Assembly: GCF_007828865.1 (NCBI RefSeq)
Contig: NZ_VIVK01000001.1
Span: 1,116,001 to 1,180,000, forward strand
Source: Kribbella amoyensis
Lineage (GTDB): Bacteria; Actinomycetota; Actinomycetes; Propionibacteriales; Kribbellaceae
Length of the DNA stretch: 64,000 bases
Direction of reading: 5' to 3'
Shown here: positions 1 through 8,634 of the stretch, in pieces
Position numbering within the stretch: the stretch's first letter is position 1
Layout: each line of letters begins with the position of its first letter
Made by a program: the position numbers and the translations under genes
Notes under the pieces: generated by a model
Databases searched by the model: none
What the model saw: the letters and a program-made list of their open reading frames with translations, nothing else
What the model was told of the DNA's origin: nothing

Positions 1-58
1 GCCGGCGAGTCGCGACAGCACGTGGATCGTTGCTGCCGGCCGACCGAAGGAGCGCTTG

Positions 59-757
59 GTGCCGAAGACCGATTACGACGAGTTCGCCGAGGCGTACGCC
101 GCGGACAACGAGGTCAATCTGCTCAACGGCCACTACGAGCGGCCCGCGATGCTGAGCCTCGCCGGCGACGTGACCGGCCGGCGGATCCTCGATGTCGGCT
201 GTGGCGCCGGTCCGTTGTCGGCGGCGCTCCGCGACCGTGGCGCGATCGTCTCCGGCTTCGACCTGAGCTCGGCGATGATCGACCTGGCTCGCCGACGGCT
301 GGGCGAGGACGCCGACCTGACCGTCGCCGACCTGGCCAAGCCGCTCCCGTACGACGACGCCGCGTTCGACGACGTCATGGCGTCCCTCGTCCTGCACTAC
401 CTGGAGGACTGGACCGAGCCGCTCGCGGAGCTCCGCCGGGTACTGAAGCCGGGCGGGCGCCTCATCCTGTCGCTGAACCACCCGATCGTCCACCAGGCGC
501 TGAACCCCGACGCCGACTACTTCGGGGTCACCGAGTTCTCCTTCGACGCCGAGCACGCCGGCCGTACCGTCGTCTACACGCTCTGGCACCGGCCTCTGCA
601 GGCGATGAGCGACGCCTTCACAGCGGCCGGATTCCGGATCTCGGCCATCAGCGAGCCGCCGATCGACCCGGACACGCCCACCGAACTGCGTCCGGAGGGT
701 CTGCCACACCCGGCAAGGTTCATCAGCTTCATCTTCTTCGTCCTCGAGGCGTGCTGA
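59..757 (+). CDS. SAM-dependent class I methyltransferase
   Basis: Predicted small-molecule methyltransferase of about 232 residues, soluble. The Rossmann SAM-binding motif DVGCGAG lies near residues 46-52, an acidic FDLSSAMI strand follows, and a post-motif stretch LKPGGRLILSLNHP near residue 140 is typical of Methyltransf_11/25 proteins. The GTG at 59 is preferred over the TTG at 56 because GAAGGAG ends six bases upstream of it. The gene ends nine bases before the next start, so the two are probably cotranscribed. The substrate cannot be told from sequence. Confidence 0.85.
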   Translation: MPKTDYDEFAEAYAADNEVNLLNGHYERPAMLSLAGDVTGRRILDVGCGAGPLSAALRDRGAIVSGFDLSSAMIDLARRRLGEDADLTVADLAKPLPYDDAAFDDVMASLVLHYLEDWTEPLAELRRVLKPGGRLILSLNHPIVHQALNPDADYFGVTEFSFDAEHAGRTVVYTLWHRPLQAMSDAFTAAGFRISAISEPPIDPDTPTELRPEGLPHPARFISFIFFVLEAC

Positions 758-765
758 CCCGACCG

Positions 766-1548
766 ATGACGTTGACCGACGCAGAGGTTGCGCTCAAGGC
801 AGCCAAGGCCGGAGCGCGTGTCGTCGCCGGGGCGTACGGCCGGGAGACCACCCGATACGCCAAGTCGTCGACGGATTTCGCGACCCAGACCGATCTGGAC
901 GGCGAGAAGGCCATCGTGGCCGTGCTCTCGGCCCACCGACCGGACGACGCCCGGGAAGGAGAGGAGTTCGGTCGATCCGGTCCCGCCTCAACGGCTCGGC
1001 GGTGGTTGATCGACCCCTTGTGCGGGACCCTCAACTTCGCCGCCACCACTCCCCTGATGGTCGTGAATGTCGCCCTGCTCGACGACGATCGGACAGTAGC
1101 CGCAGCCTCTGCCGACCCGATGGCGGACGAGATCTTCTGGACCGACGGCGGGTCGGCGTGGGTGCGACGCGGGGACACCGACGATCCACTGGTCCCAACG
1201 CCGGCCACGGGACTGGTGGAGATCAACGTCGACCGACCCAGCGGCAGCAGATCGGTCAGCGCGCAACTCGTGGCTGACGTCGCGTTCCGCTCGCAGTACT
1301 CGCCACGCGTTCTTTCCTCGACTCTGGGCGTCGCCTGGGTCGCGGCCGGCCGACGCGCCGCGTACGTCTCCGACGGAACCTTCCGCAACGACCTCCACTT
1401 CGCCGCCGGCCTGGCAATCACCGAAGCTGCCGGCTGCGTCGTCACGAATCTTTCCGGAGGCCCGTTGCACGCAGGCGACGGCCTGGTGGTCAGCGCCTCC
1501 GAGCAAGTCCAGGCAGACCTTCTCGAGCACCTTGAGCGACTCCGCTAG
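766..1548 (+). CDS. Inositol monophosphatase (FIG) family protein with altered metal-site motif
   Basis: Protein of 260 residues with the FIG-superfamily plan: a GEE metal motif at residues 65-67, a DPLxGTLNF loop at 83-91, and a late NDLHFAAGLAITEAAG segment corresponding to the family's third metal-site block. In the usual DPxDGTxNF motif the second Asp is a metal ligand; here residue 86 is Cys (DPLCGT). The other ligands look intact. The enzyme may have changed metal use, changed substrate, or lost phosphatase activity. It starts nine bases after the methyltransferase stop, suggesting an operon. The fold call is firm; the activity is not. Confidence 0.75.
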   Translation: MTLTDAEVALKAAKAGARVVAGAYGRETTRYAKSSTDFATQTDLDGEKAIVAVLSAHRPDDAREGEEFGRSGPASTARRWLIDPLCGTLNFAATTPLMVVNVALLDDDRTVAAASADPMADEIFWTDGGSAWVRRGDTDDPLVPTPATGLVEINVDRPSGSRSVSAQLVADVAFRSQYSPRVLSSTLGVAWVAAGRRAAYVSDGTFRNDLHFAAGLAITEAAGCVVTNLSGGPLHAGDGLVVSASEQVQADLLEHLERLR

Positions 1549-1605
1549 TCGCCTCGGAGAAGCTCTGTTCCAGCGTCATCCGAACGGCCAGGAAGGCTGA
1601 ATGGT

Positions 1606-2691
1606 ATGCGGGCACTTCTCCTGAGCGGCTTTCTGGCCACGGTCTGCTCGCTGCTGGGGACGCGGGTCGCGGTCGGGTGGTTCGCCCGGCGCGGCTTCGG
1701 CCAGCCGATCAGGCAGGACGGACCGAGGACCCACCACGTCAAGCGGGGTACGCCGACGATGGGCGGCCTCGTGATCCTGCTGAGTGCCACCGCGGCGTAC
1801 TTGGCGGCAACGATCCTGACCGGCCGGTGGCCGAGTGCCAGCGCTTGGCTGCTGATGCTGCTGTTCCTCGGCTGCGGGGTGGTGGGGTTCCTCGACGACT
1901 TCATCAAGGTCTACACCCAGAACAACCAGGGCCTGAGCAGCCGGGCCAAGATGGCGGGCCAGACGCTGGTCGCGCTCGTCTTCGGGGTCCTGGCCACGCA
2001 GTTCTTCGCCGACGAGCGCGGTGTCCGGCCGGCGTCGCAGTACCTCTCGACCACACACGACTGGGGGATCAAGCTGCCCCTGGTCGTGGTCCTGCTGGTG
2101 ATCTGGTTCCTCGTCACCGCGACGTCCAACGGCGCCAACCTCACCGACGGTGCCGACGGGCTGCTCGCCGGTTCGTCGGCGCTGATCTTCGGCGCGTACA
2201 CGATCGTGAACATCTGGCAGAACAACCAGCTGTGCGACTCCACGCGGCCGAACGTGGTGGAGTCACAGTGCTACCAGGTCCGCGACCCGCTCGACCTGGC
2301 GATCTTCGCGGCCGCCATCGCCGCTGCCTGTGTCGGCTTCCTCTGGTGGAACGCCAAGCCCGCCCGCATCATCATGGGCGACGTCGGTTCACTCGCCCTC
2401 GGCGGCGCCCTGGCAGGCCTGGCCATCATGTCCCGCACCGAACTCCTGATGGCCGTGATCGCCGGACTGTTCGTCCTCGAGACCCTGTCCGTGCTGCTGC
2501 AGATGATCAGCTTCAAGGTCACCAAGCGACTCACGGGTACCGGCCGTCGCATCTTCCGCATCGCTCCCATCCACCACCATTTCGAACACCTCGGATGGGA
2601 CGAAGTCAACGTAGTGATCCGCTTCTGGGTCATCGCCGGCGTCTTCGTCGCGCTCGGCCTCGGCATCTTCTACGCCACCTGGCTGACCTGA
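1606..2691 (+). CDS. mraY: Phospho-N-acetylmuramoyl-pentapeptide-transferase (MraY)
   Basis: Integral membrane enzyme that transfers phospho-MurNAc-pentapeptide from UDP to undecaprenyl phosphate, making lipid I. At 361 residues it has normal family length and about ten hydrophobic segments. Diagnostic motifs are visible: the KRGTPTMGG loop, the FLDDFIK acidic pair, NLTDGADGL, and a C-terminal PIHHHFE. A GGAAGG site precedes the ATG by nine bases. It is not next to mur/fts genes, so it is probably an extra copy beside the one expected in the dcw cluster. A convergent gene begins 24 bases downstream. Confidence 0.92.
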   Translation: MRALLLSGFLATVCSLLGTRVAVGWFARRGFGQPIRQDGPRTHHVKRGTPTMGGLVILLSATAAYLAATILTGRWPSASAWLLMLLFLGCGVVGFLDDFIKVYTQNNQGLSSRAKMAGQTLVALVFGVLATQFFADERGVRPASQYLSTTHDWGIKLPLVVVLLVIWFLVTATSNGANLTDGADGLLAGSSALIFGAYTIVNIWQNNQLCDSTRPNVVESQCYQVRDPLDLAIFAAAIAAACVGFLWWNAKPARIIMGDVGSLALGGALAGLAIMSRTELLMAVIAGLFVLETLSVLLQMISFKVTKRLTGTGRRIFRIAPIHHHFEHLGWDEVNVVIRFWVIAGVFVALGLGIFYATWLT

Positions 2692-2715
2692 CCCTCACGT
2701 ACAGAACTGGTGGGT

Positions 2716-3603
2716 TCAGGGGGTGATGGTGATCTGTCGAGCGATCTCCAGGACCCGGTCCAGGGACAGTGGGGCGTCAGGCATGTCTGCGTGTTCGGGG
2801 CGGTAGGCGGCGCTGGAGACGGAGATGCCGGTGCCGTCGGGCTTGACCAGGGTGACGTCGTAGGCATGGCCAACGGTGCCAGGGACGGTATAGGTCCGCA
2901 GATAAGCCGTCGATCCGTCCGCGAAATCCTCGATCCGGGTGCACGGATCGCCGGTACTCCCAGGGGTACAGGGCAACCGCCACCTGCCCGGGGAGCTGAC
3001 CGCGATGTGCACAGTGATTTGACCGAGCCCCGGGTAGGTTCGGTCCGCGCCGGCGATCACCTGACGCTTCCTCGGTTCGTGCGCGAACTCGAAGTCGAAC
3101 AACCGGGGACGGTCCATCTCATCGATCTCGGGGACCAGCCGCACAACCTCGTCCAGCAGGGCCTTCGACCGCTCGGTGGACCGATCGGCGATCACCTTCT
3201 GCGTGACGCCGACACGCAGCGACGACATCGGCGACGTACCCGCCACGAATTCGACGATCCGGCCGGCGGCAAGGCGATAGAGCGCCAGGCCAGTGAAACG
3301 GACAGGCCGTTCGGTCACTGGAAGGCCCGGCGAGTCCTCCAAGTGCGTGCCCTCCAATGACCAGGACACCGCGACCTTGTCCGCCTCCGCGATCAGCTCC
3401 ACGATCGCGACCCGCAGATCGGGGACGCCGACGAGGGCGGAAGCCCAGCTCTGCTTGGTTCCTTCCAGACCGCCTGGCTGCGGCAGGACACCAGGGTCGA
3501 GGTAGTTCGCAGCGTAGAACTCGTCAGCGCGGTGTAGCTCGTGCCGGGTGAAGACCGCGTCGTACGCGTCCCGCAGGATCGCCTTGTTCCCCTCCGCGGA
3601 CAT
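2716..3603 (-). CDS. SnoaL-like ester cyclase domain fused to an unassigned C-terminal domain
   Basis: Protein of 295 residues. Residues 1 to about 122 match the SnoaL-like polyketide-cyclase/NTF2 fold (FYAANYLDPGVLP near the start, ALYRLAAGRIVEFV at the domain end). Residues 130-295 form a separate region with RTYTVPGTVGHAYDVTLV and a closing PLSLDRVLEIA, resembling C-terminal parts of actinobacterial secreted proteins of unknown function. The ATG at 3603 is chosen over an upstream in-frame start because a GAGGGGG site precedes it. It is divergent from the MerR gene, with a dyad between them. Function unknown. Confidence 0.6.
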   Translation of the reverse strand: MSAEGNKAILRDAYDAVFTRHELHRADEFYAANYLDPGVLPQPGGLEGTKQSWASALVGVPDLRVAIVELIAEADKVAVSWSLEGTHLEDSPGLPVTERPVRFTGLALYRLAAGRIVEFVAGTSPMSSLRVGVTQKVIADRSTERSKALLDEVVRLVPEIDEMDRPRLFDFEFAHEPRKRQVIAGADRTYPGLGQITVHIAVSSPGRWRLPCTPGSTGDPCTRIEDFADGSTAYLRTYTVPGTVGHAYDVTLVKPDGTGISVSSAAYRPEHADMPDAPLSLDRVLEIARQITITP

Positions 3604-3691
3604 GGTGATCGCCCCCTCAACGATGCTGGTCCCCCAGCTTTTGACGCCGGCCAAGGTGCGGTGGTTGGCCGGCGGGCTGGTCTGGTTGGAG

Positions 3692-3707
3692 CTGGAGTTG
3701 GCTCCAG
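3692..3707. promoter_or_regulatory. MerR-type operator, dyad CTGGAG-N4-CTCCAG
   Basis: Perfect 6+6 inverted repeat with spacer TTGG, 22 bases before the MerR start codon. The same dyad recurs before the aldo/keto reductase gene. Its position suits autoregulation by the MerR protein and possibly control of the divergent SnoaL-like gene. Confidence 0.55.
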
Positions 3708-3728
3708 GTGGGCTGTTACGTTCGGGTG

Positions 3729-4109
3729 ATGACGACCTACTCGCCGGCCGAGGCGGCCGCGGAATCCGGGTTCAGCATCGATACGCTGCGGTACTACGAG
3801 CGCGAAGGCATTCTGCCGCGGATCGAGCGCAACGCTGGTGGGCGGCGCGTATACAGCGACGGCGATCTCTGGATGCTCGGATTCCTGCGGTGCCTGCGCG
3901 ACACCGGGATGTCGATCGAGCAGCTGCGCCGGTACGGCGAGCTGAGCCGTGACGAGACCACGATGCCGGAGCGAGTCGCGTTGCTGGAGGAGCACGCCGC
4001 CTCGATCCGGGCGAGGATCGCCGAGCTCGACGCGACCCTCACCCGGGTCGAGGAGAAGGCGGAGTGGTACCGCGGGGAGCTCCGCCGGACCGGGGATGCG
4101 GCGTCCTGA
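3729..4109 (+). CDS. MerR family transcriptional regulator
   Basis: DNA-binding regulator of 126 residues. The N-terminal winged helix is clear: FSIDTLRYYEREGILP, then NAGGRRVY, both hallmarks of MerR. The C-terminal half is a coiled-coil dimerisation helix (LEEHAASIRARIAELDATL). There is no Cys-rich metal site, so a small organic or redox ligand is more likely than a metal ion. It lies beside the aldo/keto reductase gene, whose promoter holds the same CTGGAG-N4-CTCCAG dyad, making that gene its likely target. Confidence 0.88.
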   Translation: MTTYSPAEAAAESGFSIDTLRYYEREGILPRIERNAGGRRVYSDGDLWMLGFLRCLRDTGMSIEQLRRYGELSRDETTMPERVALLEEHAASIRARIAELDATLTRVEEKAEWYRGELRRTGDAAS

Positions 4110-4131
4110 GCCACTCCGGTATCGGGCTGTC

Positions 4132-5070
4132 CTAGGCGCCGTCCAGCTCCGCCAGTTCGTCCTCGGTGAGGACGGTGGACGCGCCTTCCACGGCCTGCTC
4201 GACCTGTTCGACGCTGCTGACCCCGACGATCGGGGTCAGCGCCGGGCTCCCGGAGGCCAACCACGCGAGCACCACCTGGCCCGGTCGGAGTCCGCGTGCA
4301 GTGGCGACCCGGGTCAGCGCCGCCAGCCGTCGTTCGGTGCCCGGGTGGCGGTACTCGGTCTCGAGTGGGCGGTCGTCGCGGTCGTACCGGCCCAGGAGGG
4401 TGGCGGTGTAGACCCAGCCCTCGAACGACGGGTTGCGCCGCAGGAAGTCGAGGCCGTCCGGCGACAGCATTCCCAGCGGGATCGGCTGGCCCTCCACGGC
4501 CATGCCACCGGCGGGCTGAAGGTAGGAGTAGCGCTCCTGGTACGCGACCGGTTCCGGTTGGCCGGCGCGTTCGGCGGTGGCCCGGATCCGCTCGAGCAGC
4601 CAGGACGGGTGGTTCGACAAGCCCCAGCGAGCGGTCAGTCCGTCACGGACCAGGCCGCCGAACGTCTCGACCAGGTCTTCCACCGGAACGGTCGGGTCTT
4701 CGACATGCGCCCAGTACAGGTCCACCCCGTCCACGCCCAGCCGCTCCAGGCTCTTGTCCATGGCGGTGCGGACCACGTCCTTGCCCAGCCCTTCGAGATG
4801 GTCGGGGAATCCGCCGACCCGCGTCGGCTGGGCGCCGACCTTGGTACTGAGGCGGACGCGGACTCCGGGGTTGGACGCCAGCCAGCGGCCCAACAAAGCC
4901 TCGCTCTGGCCACCGAAGCCGGTCTCGGAGGTCCAGAAGCTGTAGTTGTTGGAGGTATCGACGAAGGCGCCGCCCAATTCGGCGTACCGGTCGAGGATCG
5001 AGAATGCGGTCGGTTCGTCCACCCTGGTGCCGAAGTACATCGTCCCGAGGGCCATCGTGGGTGTGTTCAT
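4132..5070 (-). CDS. Aldo/keto reductase
   Basis: NAD(P)H-dependent oxidoreductase of the AKR superfamily, 312 residues, cytosolic TIM barrel. The catalytic tetrad can be placed: the Asp and Tyr in FVDTSNNYSFW near residue 45, the Lys in STKVGAQ, and the His in YWAHVEDP. The cofactor loop WGLSNHPSW follows. It converges with the MerR gene with 22 bases between stops. A MerR-type promoter (TTGACC overlapping the dyad) lies 17-40 bases upstream of the ATG, so induction by the neighbouring regulator is likely. Substrate unknown. Confidence 0.9.
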   Translation of the reverse strand: MNTPTMALGTMYFGTRVDEPTAFSILDRYAELGGAFVDTSNNYSFWTSETGFGGQSEALLGRWLASNPGVRVRLSTKVGAQPTRVGGFPDHLEGLGKDVVRTAMDKSLERLGVDGVDLYWAHVEDPTVPVEDLVETFGGLVRDGLTARWGLSNHPSWLLERIRATAERAGQPEPVAYQERYSYLQPAGGMAVEGQPIPLGMLSPDGLDFLRRNPSFEGWVYTATLLGRYDRDDRPLETEYRHPGTERRLAALTRVATARGLRPGQVVLAWLASGSPALTPIVGVSSVEQVEQAVEGASTVLTEDELAELDGA

Positions 5071-5086
5071 GACCCCACCCTCATAG

Positions 5087-5102
5087 CTGGAGCGCGCTCC
5101 AG
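5087..5102. promoter_or_regulatory. MerR-type operator in aldo/keto reductase promoter
   Basis: Perfect dyad CTGGAG-CGCG-CTCCAG. On the minus strand it follows a TTGACC -35 element, and either TATGAG or GAGGGT could be the -10, giving 16- or 19-base spacing; the long spacing with a centred dyad is typical of MerR-activated promoters. Its arms are identical to those at 3692-3707. Confidence 0.65.
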
Positions 5103-5103
5103 G

Positions 5104-6345
5104 TCAAGCCGCCACCGGAGTAGTCCGGCGTTTCTGGGCGCCCCGGAACGCGATCGCGGCACCAACGGTGATCGCGAGGACGTAGAGCCGGTAGGGATCG
5201 GTCGCCCCAAGACTGACCGAAGCGCTCCACGTGATCATGAGTCCGCCGGCGAAGAGAGCAGCCTGAAGCGACGTCGATTCGACGACGTCCAGGATGGTCA
5301 GGGTCCGCACCGACGTGCGCCGGTCCACGGCGCGATGGACCAGTTCGAGCATTGCCAGTAGCGCGACATCGCGGCAGGCGACCGCCACGGCGAAAAGCGC
5401 GAGGGTTGCCATCCCGGCGATGCCCGAGCCCTCGGGCGAGGGAAGTCCGACGAAGCAGAGGGCGACGACCACAAGGGCGGCCACCGAGACCCGAGCGCGG
5501 CCGAAGAGGTTGCCTGCTGTCGGTCGCCAGAGGGCGGCAACAGCGATCGTGACGCCGATCTCGACCGCGCCGATGACGCCAAGGTCGGCCGACGGCCAGA
5601 ACACCTTGGCAGCGTAGACGGGAAACAAGGGCCACGCGGACGCCACCGCGAAGCCGGTAAAGACCAACAGGGGAACGACGTCCCGGGGCACACCGCCTCG
5701 GCCAGCGAGGGGTCTCAGGGTGCTTTCGCCGACGGTCACCGGGGCGTCGTTGCCGGGTCCAGGCATCGGCAACTTCCGCAGCATCAGCATGATGGCGCAG
5801 GCGGTGATCATGACACCGACGAGGATGGCGACACGGACGGCACTGTCCCCTGCGCCAAAGAGCAGCAGCACCGCCACCAGTACCGCGCTGCCGGCTGCGC
5901 GCCCCCGCGAGTTGACGTTCTGGCGCTGGGTGGACGTCAGCGTCAAGGACAGCAACGGCTGCCACGAAGTCGCGAACAGCACCGACACCGCCAGCTCCGC
6001 GACCACCGTCACGCTCAGCCCGACAACCACGATGGCCGTGGCGACGGTCCCAGACCGTGCAAGGAACACCATCACGGCGAGTAGCCCGGCTGCGGCAGCT
6101 ACAACCCCGAAGAAGGCGATCAGGTTGCGCTGCGAGACAGAGATCGGCATGCGGGCGGCCCAGATCTGGATCGGCACGGAGACCACTCCGAGTCCCAGCG
6201 CAGTGCCGATCGCCGCTGGTGATGCGCCGAGATCCTCGACAGCGAGGATCTGGAACACCGCTCCACCGTCCACGCCCAAAGCTGACTTGAGGGTGGGCAG
6301 CGCCAGCATGGCCAGCAGGAAGCGCCCGAACCAGACAGAGGTCAT
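5104..6345 (-). CDS. MFS-like transporter
   Basis: Membrane protein of 413 residues with about twelve hydrophobic segments. The N-terminus (SVWFGRFLLAMLALPTLKSALG) and the central loop rich in Pro and Gly between two six-helix halves fit the major facilitator fold. Loop residues are less canonical than in its neighbour, so family rank is uncertain. The ATG overlaps the stop of the upstream MFS gene as ATGA, so the pair is translationally coupled and may work as one efflux unit. Substrate unknown. Confidence 0.7.
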   Translation of the reverse strand: MTSVWFGRFLLAMLALPTLKSALGVDGGAVFQILAVEDLGASPAAIGTALGLGVVSVPIQIWAARMPISVSQRNLIAFFGVVAAAAGLLAVMVFLARSGTVATAIVVVGLSVTVVAELAVSVLFATSWQPLLSLTLTSTQRQNVNSRGRAAGSAVLVAVLLLFGAGDSAVRVAILVGVMITACAIMLMLRKLPMPGPGNDAPVTVGESTLRPLAGRGGVPRDVVPLLVFTGFAVASAWPLFPVYAAKVFWPSADLGVIGAVEIGVTIAVAALWRPTAGNLFGRARVSVAALVVVALCFVGLPSPEGSGIAGMATLALFAVAVACRDVALLAMLELVHRAVDRRTSVRTLTILDVVESTSLQAALFAGGLMITWSASVSLGATDPYRLYVLAITVGAAIAFRGAQKRRTTPVAA

Positions 6346-7526
6346 CGACGGGGCCTGCCGACAAGCAACGTGGCGATGAACCCGGCCGCGCAGAGGGCGC
6401 AGGCAACCACCACAAGTGCGTCGGTACCACGGGCCAGTGCGGCGCCTCCCGCAACGGCGCCAAGCGCGATGCCGGCGTTCGCGGCCGACGCTCCCAGGGT
6501 CGCCGCAAGATCCGTGGCCGGCGCAGCCAGGCTCATCAGACGGAGCTGAAAAGCCGGAATGTAGGCGAACGCGGAGAGCCCGCATACGACCAGACAGACC
6601 GTAACCACGACCGGAGAGGACCCCACAACGGCCAGCGCGCCCAATGCCACGGTCGCGATACCCGCTCCGATGGTCATCGTCGCCACCGCGGACCTGTCGG
6701 CGAGACGACCCCCAAGGATTGTGCCCACCGCGCTGGCCAGGCCGAACGCCAGCAGAACGGCACTGACCCCGGCGCCGGTCGTGCCGGTGCGGTGCTCCAG
6801 GAACTCTGTGACATACGTGTAGAGGCTGAACACCCCGCCCATCACCAGCAGGATCAAGCCGAGGAACGCCACCACCCGTGGGGACATCGCGGCCCGCAGC
6901 GTCCCGGTCACCTCCGCGCCGACGGCTTCCCGCACCGAGGGTACGACCCCGGCGACCACGATCAGCGCGACCGCGGACACGGCAGCGACCACCCAGAACG
7001 CGGCGCGCCAACCGAGTGCCTCACCGAAGAGCCTGCCCAGCGGGGCACCGAGTACCGTCGCCACCGCGATGCCGCCGAAGACCAACGCCACGGCGCCACC
7101 TCGTCGATGCGGGGCCGCCAGCGCCGCGGCGTGCGAGGTCGCAAAGCCGACGTAGAGCCCATGGATGGAACCGGCTACCAACCGCAGCACGACAAGGAAG
7201 GCGAGGCTGGGCGCCACGGCGGTGGCCACGTTGGCCACCACGAAGGCAGACAAGGCAGCCAACAGGACGCTCCGTCGATCCATCCGGGCGGTCGCGACGG
7301 CCAGGAGCGGCCCCCCGACGCAGACACCGAGGGCATAGGCGGTGACGATGTATCCGGTGGCGGCCACGCTGCTGCGGAGGTCATCACCGACCAAGCCGAG
7401 AACGCCGATCGCGGCGAGCTCGCAGAAGCCGATCGCGCACGCGCCGAAGCCCAACGCGAGCACAGCGCGTCGATCCGTACCAGGGATGATCTGCGCCGGA
7501 TCCGGTTTCACTGGTTGTCTCGCCAT
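6342..7526 (-). CDS. MFS efflux transporter (DHA1/AraJ type)
   Basis: Twelve-segment membrane protein of 394 residues. The loop 2-3 motif appears as GGPLLAVATARMDRR and the motif-C-like antiporter helix as GAPLGRLFGEALGWRAAFW, both typical of drug:H+ antiporters and sugar efflux permeases of the AraJ/YdhP type. First gene of a two-gene unit, divergent from a LysR regulator with 118 bases between starts. That arrangement usually means the regulator controls the pump. Confidence 0.85.
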   Translation of the reverse strand: MARQPVKPDPAQIIPGTDRRAVLALGFGACAIGFCELAAIGVLGLVGDDLRSSVAATGYIVTAYALGVCVGGPLLAVATARMDRRSVLLAALSAFVVANVATAVAPSLAFLVVLRLVAGSIHGLYVGFATSHAAALAAPHRRGGAVALVFGGIAVATVLGAPLGRLFGEALGWRAAFWVVAAVSAVALIVVAGVVPSVREAVGAEVTGTLRAAMSPRVVAFLGLILLVMGGVFSLYTYVTEFLEHRTGTTGAGVSAVLLAFGLASAVGTILGGRLADRSAVATMTIGAGIATVALGALAVVGSSPVVVTVCLVVCGLSAFAYIPAFQLRLMSLAAPATDLAATLGASAANAGIALGAVAGGAALARGTDALVVVACALCAAGFIATLLVGRPRR

Positions 7527-7562
7527 GCCAAGGAGTCTGGCCAGGAGCCGTCAGGGCCAACA

Positions 7563-7578
7563 ATGCCCAGACCGGCAT
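7563..7578. promoter_or_regulatory. Candidate LysR operator ATGCC-N6-GGCAT
   Basis: Inverted repeat with five-base arms in the 118-base gap between the divergent MFS and LysR genes. The T and A are 12 bases apart, close to but not exactly the T-N11-A of LysR boxes. Confidence 0.4.
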
Positions 7579-7644
7579 GGTTCAATGTGTGACAGGTATC
7601 GATCCTGGTCGGGGATCAGACATCGCGCCACCCGGGGGGTCACC

Positions 7645-8559
7645 GTGGACCTGCGCAAAGCCTCGTTCAGCGACGTCAACGCCCGCGAACTGCACGTCTT
7701 CCTGGTACTCGCCGAGGAACTGCACTTCGCGAGAGCCGCCGAACGCCTGTATCTCTCGCAGCCGCACGTCAGCCGCACCCTGGCCGCCCTCGAGCATCGC
7801 GTCGGCGGTCCACTCCTGGCACGGACCAGCCGCACCGTCAGTCTTACGCCGCTGGGAATGACGTTCCTGGCCGAACTGCGGCCCGCCTACACCAGCGTGG
7901 TCGACGCGATCACGCACGCTCGCGCGATCGCGGGTGGCCTCTCCGGCGAACTGGTCGTCGGCTGCACCGCGACCACCGCCCTCGCAGCGCTGACCCGCCT
8001 CGTCGAGCGGTTCACTCACGACCATCCGGAGTGCAACGTCACCCTGAGGGAACTGCCACTGGTCGAACCGTTCACGCCGTTGACCAACGGTGAGATCGAC
8101 ATCCTCGCCTGGTGGCACATCGTCGCGGACCCCCAGCTCACCTTGGGACCTGTCATCGACCGGCGACAAAGGTTCGTGGTGATGCGCTCCGGCCACCCCA
8201 TCGCCGCGCGGGACTTCGTGTCCCTCGAAGACCTGGCCGAGTACGGCTTCCCGAACTTCGTCCGCAACCCCGGCCTGTCGGACGCCACCTACGACATGAT
8301 CATCCCGGCCCGTACGCCCTCGGGCCGACCGATCCCCAAGGTCGGCGCCTTGTGCCACACGCTCAGCGAGGCCGCAGACCTGATCGCCCGCACCGATGTC
8401 GTCCACCTCACCACGGACGGCGCGGCCCAGGGCAACGTGATCCGCGGCGACCTCGTGTTCCGCCCGATCGAGGACCTCCCGCCCCTCCCCCTGGGCCTGA
8501 TCTGGCGAACCGGCCGCGAAGACCCCCGAATCCTCGCCTTCGCCGCCACCGCCGGATGA
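7645..8559 (+). CDS. LysR family transcriptional regulator
   Basis: Regulator of 304 residues, the usual LysR length. The N-terminal winged helix-turn-helix includes FARAAERLYLSQPHVSRTL and SRTVSLTPLG; the rest is a periplasmic-binding-protein-like effector domain. The GTG at 7645 is chosen because it sits right after a GGGGGGT stretch and gives the domain its normal N-terminus. It is divergent from the two MFS genes and probably controls them in response to an exported compound. Confidence 0.9.
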   Translation: MDLRKASFSDVNARELHVFLVLAEELHFARAAERLYLSQPHVSRTLAALEHRVGGPLLARTSRTVSLTPLGMTFLAELRPAYTSVVDAITHARAIAGGLSGELVVGCTATTALAALTRLVERFTHDHPECNVTLRELPLVEPFTPLTNGEIDILAWWHIVADPQLTLGPVIDRRQRFVVMRSGHPIAARDFVSLEDLAEYGFPNFVRNPGLSDATYDMIIPARTPSGRPIPKVGALCHTLSEAADLIARTDVVHLTTDGAAQGNVIRGDLVFRPIEDLPPLPLGLIWRTGREDPRILAFAATAG

Positions 8560-8634
8560 ACGGCACAACCATCGGCGCGGGCGTCCCGACGGTACCGAGA
8601 GATGCGCGAGCCAACCGAGATGCCGACCTGCCCG

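Noticed and set aside
22..1548. A single 508-codon frame joining the methyltransferase region to the phosphatase gene
   Set aside because: Its first half runs out of frame with the well-supported methyltransferase and is Arg/Pro-rich, as shadow frames are in high-GC DNA.
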